Origin: Entrophospora sp. SA101
Taxonomy: Eukaryota > Glomeromycota > Glomeromycetes > Entrophosporales > Entrophosporaceae
Assembly (NCBI GenBank): GCA_958430865.1
Contig: CAUDNR010000790.1
Location: 1 to 24,705 of the forward strand
Length of the DNA: 24,705 nt
Direction: 5' to 3'
Both the position numbers and the translations under genes were made by a program. Each line of letters opens with the position of its first letter. Position 1 is the first letter of the stretch. Positions 21,113-24,705 of this stretch are shown one piece after another. The notes below the pieces were generated by a model, which did not search any database, was not told where the DNA came from, and saw nothing but the letters and a program-made list of their open reading frames with translations.

Positions 21113-22591
21113 TATAATAATTCAGATCAGTATTTAATTGCGAATATTTTGAAAATAAATAAATAAATACATCATGGTAATCTCTGATTTTAGAGTGATC
21201 TCCATCTTCGAATCCAGAGTAATACCCGAATCCAGATAGTTCATCATCATCATGAGTAATTAAGTCAGTAATATTTAGACCAATTAATTTTTTGTAAGGC
21301 ACCCATTTGGTTTCATCATCTAATATAATAATTAATGAAATTAATTTTTTTTTTTTTTTTGTGAAGAAAACAGTTTCATGATAAAAAATCAAAAATACCA
21401 TCATCAAACAGTAATCCACGTTTAAATCCAGGAATTATTGTCTGAATTTCATCTATTATTCGATTATAAGTTTTCCCATAAATAAAAATTCTGATGTATT
21501 ATGCGTATGCAACATTTGATTAAATATTCATTAACAATACCATCTTCAAATTTCAAAACGTTGAAAAAATTATCAACAATATTATCAACTTTATCCATCA
21601 AAACTTCTTCAAATCCACCTATTTAGAACATAATAATAATGATAAAATGAAATAGTCCAATAGGTGATGTATGTGAATCTTTTATCATTGATAAGTTAAT
21701 TACAATTGTTTTAGAGAGAGAGAAAAATTACCTGGAGCAAAAGGTATTTGGTTTGAATTTCCTTTTACAAAATCATCTAATTTGCCTGGTTCACGTAATA
21801 ATGATGTCGAATTTTTCGAAGTTAAACCAGAATTAGATAATGCAAGCTAAATAATACAACATTTTTTAATTATGTATTAAAAAAAAATCTAATATAAAAA
21901 TATTGGAGAAATGAATAAATTACTTCTTTATAACCAGTTACTAATCCATCAGGACCATCTCGTAAGATTTCAAGATTTATTCGAGGTTTTGATGGTTCTA
22001 ATGGGGCAAGTGATAATAAGCCAGAAGAATCACAATCAAAAGACCTTAAAATTCAATTTTATTGAACATAAATACGGGATGATTGTGACATATTATAAAA
22101 ATATATATAAAACAATTAATGAAATACTCTTTTTTTTAAACAGATACTATGTTATTATTATGTTAAATGAAACAATGCTAACTGTTGTTGAAACTTGCAT
22201 AACCATGAAGTTGGAAAAGAGGTTTTTGATATTAAATATTGCTCTTCTATTTCTTGAAGAATTTCTTCATGTGATAGTGGTTTTTTCTGTTCAGGAGATA
22301 CCCAACAAAAAATTATTCAATTATCAAATTATAAACATCAATTATAAGAGTATAAATGTAAATATATTACAGAAGTTGTGTCTTCATCAATTTGATCGTT
22401 ATCATCATTATCATTTAATGCTTCATTTTGGATGCCTTCGCTTGAATTCTTTATAAATTGTAATATTGAATTGACAAAGTTTGTTTTGTCGAATTCTTAA
22501 AAAAAAGAATATTTTGTTAAATAATTGATATATGGCGGGCAAAAAATATTCTTGCCAAAAACAAACCTTCAATTTCAATATCATTGTTCAT
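11937..22591 (-). CDS. SKI2: SKI2-type DExH RNA helicase, interrupted by a transposon and damaged at its 3' end
   Basis: Helicase of the Ski complex, which feeds mRNA to the cytoplasmic exosome. I traced exons from the ATG (22591-22589) through exon 25 (17556-17624) with phase-consistent GT-AG introns, 978 codons. The Q-motif region has F339-Q340, Walker A AHTSAGKT (357-364), DEVH (450-453), LSAT (480-483) and QMSGRAGRR (737-745). DEVHYVND and [13 protein letters not shown] favour Ski2 over Mtr4. A Gly/Ser-rich insert ([11 protein letters not shown]) precedes the second RecA lobe. Later exons are 17343-17473, 17058-17240, 16725-16870, 16500-16640 and about 16233-16421, ending [14 protein letters not shown], typical of the family's C-terminus. 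A terminal exon, 11963-11937 (YTLQNQQK, stop), lies beyond a 4.27-kb intron holding the transposon. Full length would be about 1250 residues, as in yeast and human. From exon 26 on there are frame breaks and a missing acceptor, so this copy may be truncated or decaying. Confidence 0.88.
12008..12015 (+). repeat. Left copy of the 8-bp target-site duplication
   Basis: ATTTTTAA, repeated directly at 16143-16150. It is low-complexity AT sequence, so the match alone is weak. It gains weight from the adjacent TIRs and the SKI2 intron repair. Confidence 0.5.
12018..12027 (+). repeat. Left terminal inverted repeat (10 bp)
   Basis: AGTGATCTGC, matched exactly in inverted orientation at 16132-16141. 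Internal sequence diverges right after it (ggggtgca on this side). Confidence 0.65.
12158..16070 (-). pseudogene. Transposase remnant: FYR-like, HTH, DDE core, SAP-like and basic C-terminal parts
   Basis: One gene read right to left across about eight exons. Traced pieces: 16070-15054, 14981-14727, 14632-14214, 14149 to about 13410, about 13410-13228, 13007-12863, about 12820-12668 and 12465-12158. The N-terminal region has [22 protein letters not shown] and GTQFFGLEH, resembling FYRN/FYRC domains. Next comes a helix-turn-helix-like stretch split by an intron ([20 protein letters not shown]). Cys-rich segments follow (LCLTC, then CIEHC and CENC). The transposase core has [19 protein letters not shown] and [13 protein letters not shown]-like motif ([13 protein letters not shown]) comes after that, then a basic module ([22 protein letters not shown]). 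Damage: stops at 15756-15758, 15228-15230, 14838-14840, 14331-14333, 13823-13825 and 12897-12899. Frame breaks lie near 16028, 15840, 14440, 13412, 13265 and 12955, and a 4-bp insertion near 12245. The jump after TTVDSH looks like an internal deletion. Confidence 0.8.
16132..16141 (-). repeat. Right terminal inverted repeat (10 bp)
   Basis: GCAGATCACT, the exact reverse complement of 12018-12027. It lies about 62 bp upstream of the start codon of the transposase remnant. Confidence 0.65.
16143..16150 (+). repeat. Right copy of the 8-bp target-site duplication
   Basis: ATTTTTAA, the direct copy of 12008-12015, inside the SKI2 intron that begins at 16232 on the minus strand. Confidence 0.5.
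19451..19482. repeat. AAT microsatellite in a SKI2 intron
   Basis: A run of about nine AAT units, trailing into AAAAT units, in the intron between exons 15 and 16 of SKI2. It is non-coding. Confidence 0.9.
21066..21111. repeat. AAT microsatellite, about 15 units, in a SKI2 intron
   Basis: An uninterrupted TAA/ATA/AAT run just upstream of the SKI2 exon-9 acceptor (minus strand). It takes the place of a pyrimidine tract, and the acceptor attag follows directly. Length variation here could affect splicing. Confidence 0.92.
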
Positions 22592-23392
22592 ATTTAAAAA
22601 AGTCTATATCCAAAATTTTTGTTTGAATTGATAAAATTTTATCATCATCCGCAGAAAAGATTTTTGTATAGTAATGCTGATATAAACTTAATACAAAGTT
22701 ATTTTACAACCAATTAAAGGAAATAAAAACTGAAAAAAATGTTGCAGAGAAAGATTTGTTTACAATTATGAATAAATTGGGAGATCTGGAAATAATATTG
22801 TTGATAAGTTTATTTAATAATGTCAAATACAGTCATCTCTTCCAGATCAAATTGTAGAATGGATATTTTTTATTCAATAGAATATGGATTTAGATTGCCA
22901 TATGGTCAAGAAGAAGGATAATTGACTATTGAAAAAGAAAAGAATTTAGTTATATACTTAGGGCTTCAAGAAGTAGTATTAAAATGTTTAAATAATTCAA
23001 GTAACCCAGGAAATGATTTTTTGATGAGGTTAATAAATTTTATTTAAATCAAGAATTGAAAGGTGGATATTCCCAGAAAATAAAATTATGCAGTCAATGG
23101 TTTTATGACATGCTCCAAAGGAAATTTAAAAGATCATTTACAAGAAACTCACTTTAATTTAACATTAAAAGATAGAATTATAATTATCAGGTCTTTATGT
23201 ATTTCATTATACATTAATAAAGTGATTTGGGGCATACTGCAACAAAACCAGACAAAGTGAACATTGGTATTACCAGAATTTCAGGGATCAAAATTTAGTC
23301 ATTTGTAATGTGATTGTAATTATCAGTTTTATAATATCCCATTTGTTATCTTAAGTAATATATAGAATCACCCCTATATAAAAATAGTTAAT
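22592..23392. other. SKI2 upstream region and adjoining decayed coding-like sequence
   Basis: No intact gene. Plus-strand stretches read like protein but are broken by stops and frame changes: about 22718-22850 (KEIKTEKNVAEKDLFTIMNK...), about 22885-23030 (EYGFRLPYGQEEG, stop, LTIEKEKNLVIYLGLQEVV...) and about 23090-23200. They may be remains of a duplicated protein. I recognise no family. No clear TATA box for SKI2 was seen in the first 100 bp. Confidence 0.4.
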
Positions 23393-23650
23393 ATGAAGTT
23401 AATTTACATTAAGTCTACTATGGAACCCAAGAATTACAGCACCATTAGAAGTATTTTGAAGAAAGAACAAGGTGATCCTTACATTTTCAAAATAAATGAT
23501 ACTCAGACATTGGAAACTTATCTAAAAAAAGAAAGGATTACCTATGAAATTTACCAAGAGGAAAGAAAAACAATAAATGTTGGAAAAAGAAAGCATCATG
23601 ATGATGCATTATTGCACAACAAAAAGCAAAGATCTCTAGAAGGAAAATAA
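23393..23650 (+). CDS. Small hypothetical protein with a basic tail
   Basis: An 85-codon ORF from ATG to TAA. It is acidic and basic mixed, lysine-rich, and ends with KRKHHDDALLHNKKQR, which looks like a bipartite nuclear localisation signal. A second ATG at residue 10 (MEPKNYSTIRS) is an equally likely start. A TATATAAAA word sits about 20 bp upstream. I recognise no domain. It follows decayed coding-like sequence, so it may be the last surviving exon of an older gene rather than an independent one. Confidence 0.35.
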   Translation: MKLIYIKSTMEPKNYSTIRSILKKEQGDPYIFKINDTQTLETYLKKERITYEIYQEERKTINVGKRKHHDDALLHNKKQRSLEGK

Positions 23651-23703
23651 TAGGAACAAATTTATTATTTATTTCTAAAAAAAATAGATCATTGAGACTT
23701 GAT

Positions 23704-23840
23704 ATTTATTGAACGTACTAAACAGACAAACAGATATATACTAATTATTTTTAGAGAGAATTATTGATTATTACCAAAGATTGATAAGATGAAATTACAA
23801 AAATTATCTTGAGAAACTGAGATTTATTGAATGTACTAAA
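23704..23840. repeat. Diverged direct repeat, about 118 bp apart
   Basis: ATTTATTGAACGTACTAAA at 23704-23722 recurs with one change at 23822-23840. Weaker similarity extends on both sides (gagacttgat/gaaactgag before, acagac/acagat after). It fits an old tandem duplication of about 118 bp or the two ends of a small repeat. Confidence 0.6.
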
Positions 23841-24328
23841 ACAGATTACGTATACAAGAAATTTCGTGTTTCTTGATTTTTTAATAAAAGTCTGAGAAAT
23901 TTTTTTTTTGCTGTAGTGTATCATTTGGTCGAATAAAATCTACTAAATAAAACAAATAAGCAAATGTTTTAAAAATTTATTTTTTATTAAAAAAAAGAAG
24001 TAAAGAAAAAATTTAAAATATATAAATATGATTGATTTTAGACTGAGGTAGATTTATCAAAAAAAAATTTTAATTAATTAAAAAAATACTATTATTTTTA
24101 ATAAACTTTAAAGAAATGGTGTTTAATTTGAAATCCATTTGTGTGATTTGATTCAATCATTAACACTAAAGGAACGAAATAGGTTCGGAATTATTAACAT
24201 CAGGAAATTTTTTCCGACATAATATTTGTGTTTGTAAGATTTACAATAAACAAACTATTGCAAGCACGATAACATCTAAAATTTTTTTGGGACGCAACAT
24301 TACAGGACGTAGACTTAGGCTGGACCCC

Positions 24329-24338
24329 GTAACGTTAC
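24329..24338. repeat. GTAACGTTAC palindrome in a repeat-like patch
   Basis: A perfect 10-bp palindrome followed within 20 bp by TATTACGTCA. The CG-containing words are rare in this AT-rich region, so the patch 24285-24400 may be the end of a transposon-derived repeat. Confidence 0.45.
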
Positions 24339-24558
24339 ATAAATATTACGTCAGGAAAATTTTTCATGATGCGAAGCTAATGCCATTGTGGGAGTAGAAA
24401 AACATTAATGATAATAACAAAAATACTATTTTAATATTATTTAAATGCTTTTAATAATAACGCTCACAATTCTTTCATCATTGTTGATAATAATAAGTTA
24501 ATGGAAGGTGTAATTTATGAATATCTAGAAGTTGGTTACAGATGAAATTAAATTTTAG

Positions 24559-24660
24559 ATTATCGAAAGTAAAAATCCTGCTCTCCATTCCTATCCAATA
24601 AGTATGCAAGCAGAAATTGCGAAAGGTCATATCTTCGGTGTAGAAAAGAATATTCTAAGG
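24559..24660 (+). CDS. Possible internal exon of a gene running off the right edge
   Basis: An acceptor (aaattttag, ending 24558) is followed by 34 open codons starting IIESKNPALHSYPISMQAEI, then a donor-like gtaattt at 24661. The residue composition (H, P, M, W-poor, mixed polar) is protein-like compared with the surroundings. The upstream exon is not obvious and the family is not recognised, so this is a tentative call. Confidence 0.35.
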
Positions 24661-24705
24661 GTAATTTTATATATATTCGATATCAAAAATGATTTAAATT
24701 AATTT

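Larger units (their letters stand above)
23651..24558. other. Intergenic region with diverged repeats
   Basis: No gene seen. It contains a diverged direct repeat (23704-23722 and 23822-23840 cores), long A/T runs and a GC-richer patch at 24285-24400 with a GTAACGTTAC palindrome (24329-24338). An ATG-started reading at 24501-24545 closes after 14 codons. Confidence 0.5.

Noticed and set aside
21911..22456. A 181-codon plus-strand ORF
   Set aside because: It lies antisense to SKI2 exons 2-4, whose minus-strand frames are phase-consistent. The residue make-up (I, L, N, Y runs) is what the complement of AT-rich exons and introns gives.
11937..22591. Assigning the helicase as Mtr4 rather than Ski2
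   Set aside because: The DEVHYVND and [13 protein letters not shown] segments, the N-terminal [11 protein letters not shown] and [19 protein letters not shown] segments, and the Gly/Ser-rich insert fit Ski2. Mtr4 has DEIHYMRD and an arch with different sequence.
1..24705. CRISPR arrays, tRNA or rRNA genes, and bacterial operon signals
   Set aside because: No spaced identical repeats, no cloverleaf with tRNA box motifs and no rRNA-like sequence were noticed. The spliced genes show this is eukaryotic DNA.

Overview
The window looks like nuclear DNA of an arbuscular mycorrhizal fungus (Glomeromycotina, Rhizophagus-like). The base composition is very AT-rich, the genes carry many short GT-AG introns (mostly 64-90 bp), and long intergenic stretches are full of decayed repeats. 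The edge kinase tail and the transposase both belong to protein families I associate with Rhizophagus. That placement is inference; no database was searched.

Layout: (1) 1-450, the 3' end of a tyrosine-kinase-like protein kinase gene (+). (2) 451-4692, repeat-rich intergenic DNA. (3) 4746-6733, a complete five-exon fungal-type tyrosinase (+). (4) 6816-7862, intergenic DNA with coding-like debris. (5) 7931-11878, a complete nine-exon cytosolic leucyl-tRNA synthetase (+). (6) 11937-22591, a SKI2-type RNA helicase gene (-) of about 31 exons, convergent with the synthetase and only 58 bp from it stop to stop. (7) 12016-16142, a dead DNA transposon inside the last SKI2 intron. (8) 22592-24705, mostly non-coding, with one small ORF and one possible exon at the right edge.

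The most interesting structure is the transposon nested in SKI2. The synthetase-proximal flank still holds an 8-residue terminal SKI2 exon (11937-11963). A 4.27 kb intron separates it from the rest of the gene. Within that intron a 10-bp inverted repeat bounds the element, and an 8-bp direct repeat flanks it. Removing the element plus one duplicate restores an ordinary 134-bp intron. The element encodes one large, multiply broken protein with an unusual order of parts: an F/Y-rich (FYRN/FYRC-like) region, a helix-turn-helix-like segment, Cys-rich segments, a DDE-type (RNase H fold) transposase core, a SAP-like motif and a basic C-terminal module. I do not know a named superfamily with this layout. 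The last five or six SKI2 exons next to the insertion also carry frame and splice lesions, while the first 25 exons are clean.

The remaining genes are ordinary single-function genes (phenol oxidation, leucine charging, cytoplasmic 3'-5' mRNA decay) with no operon-like link. The close convergence of the synthetase and SKI2 probably makes their transcripts overlap.
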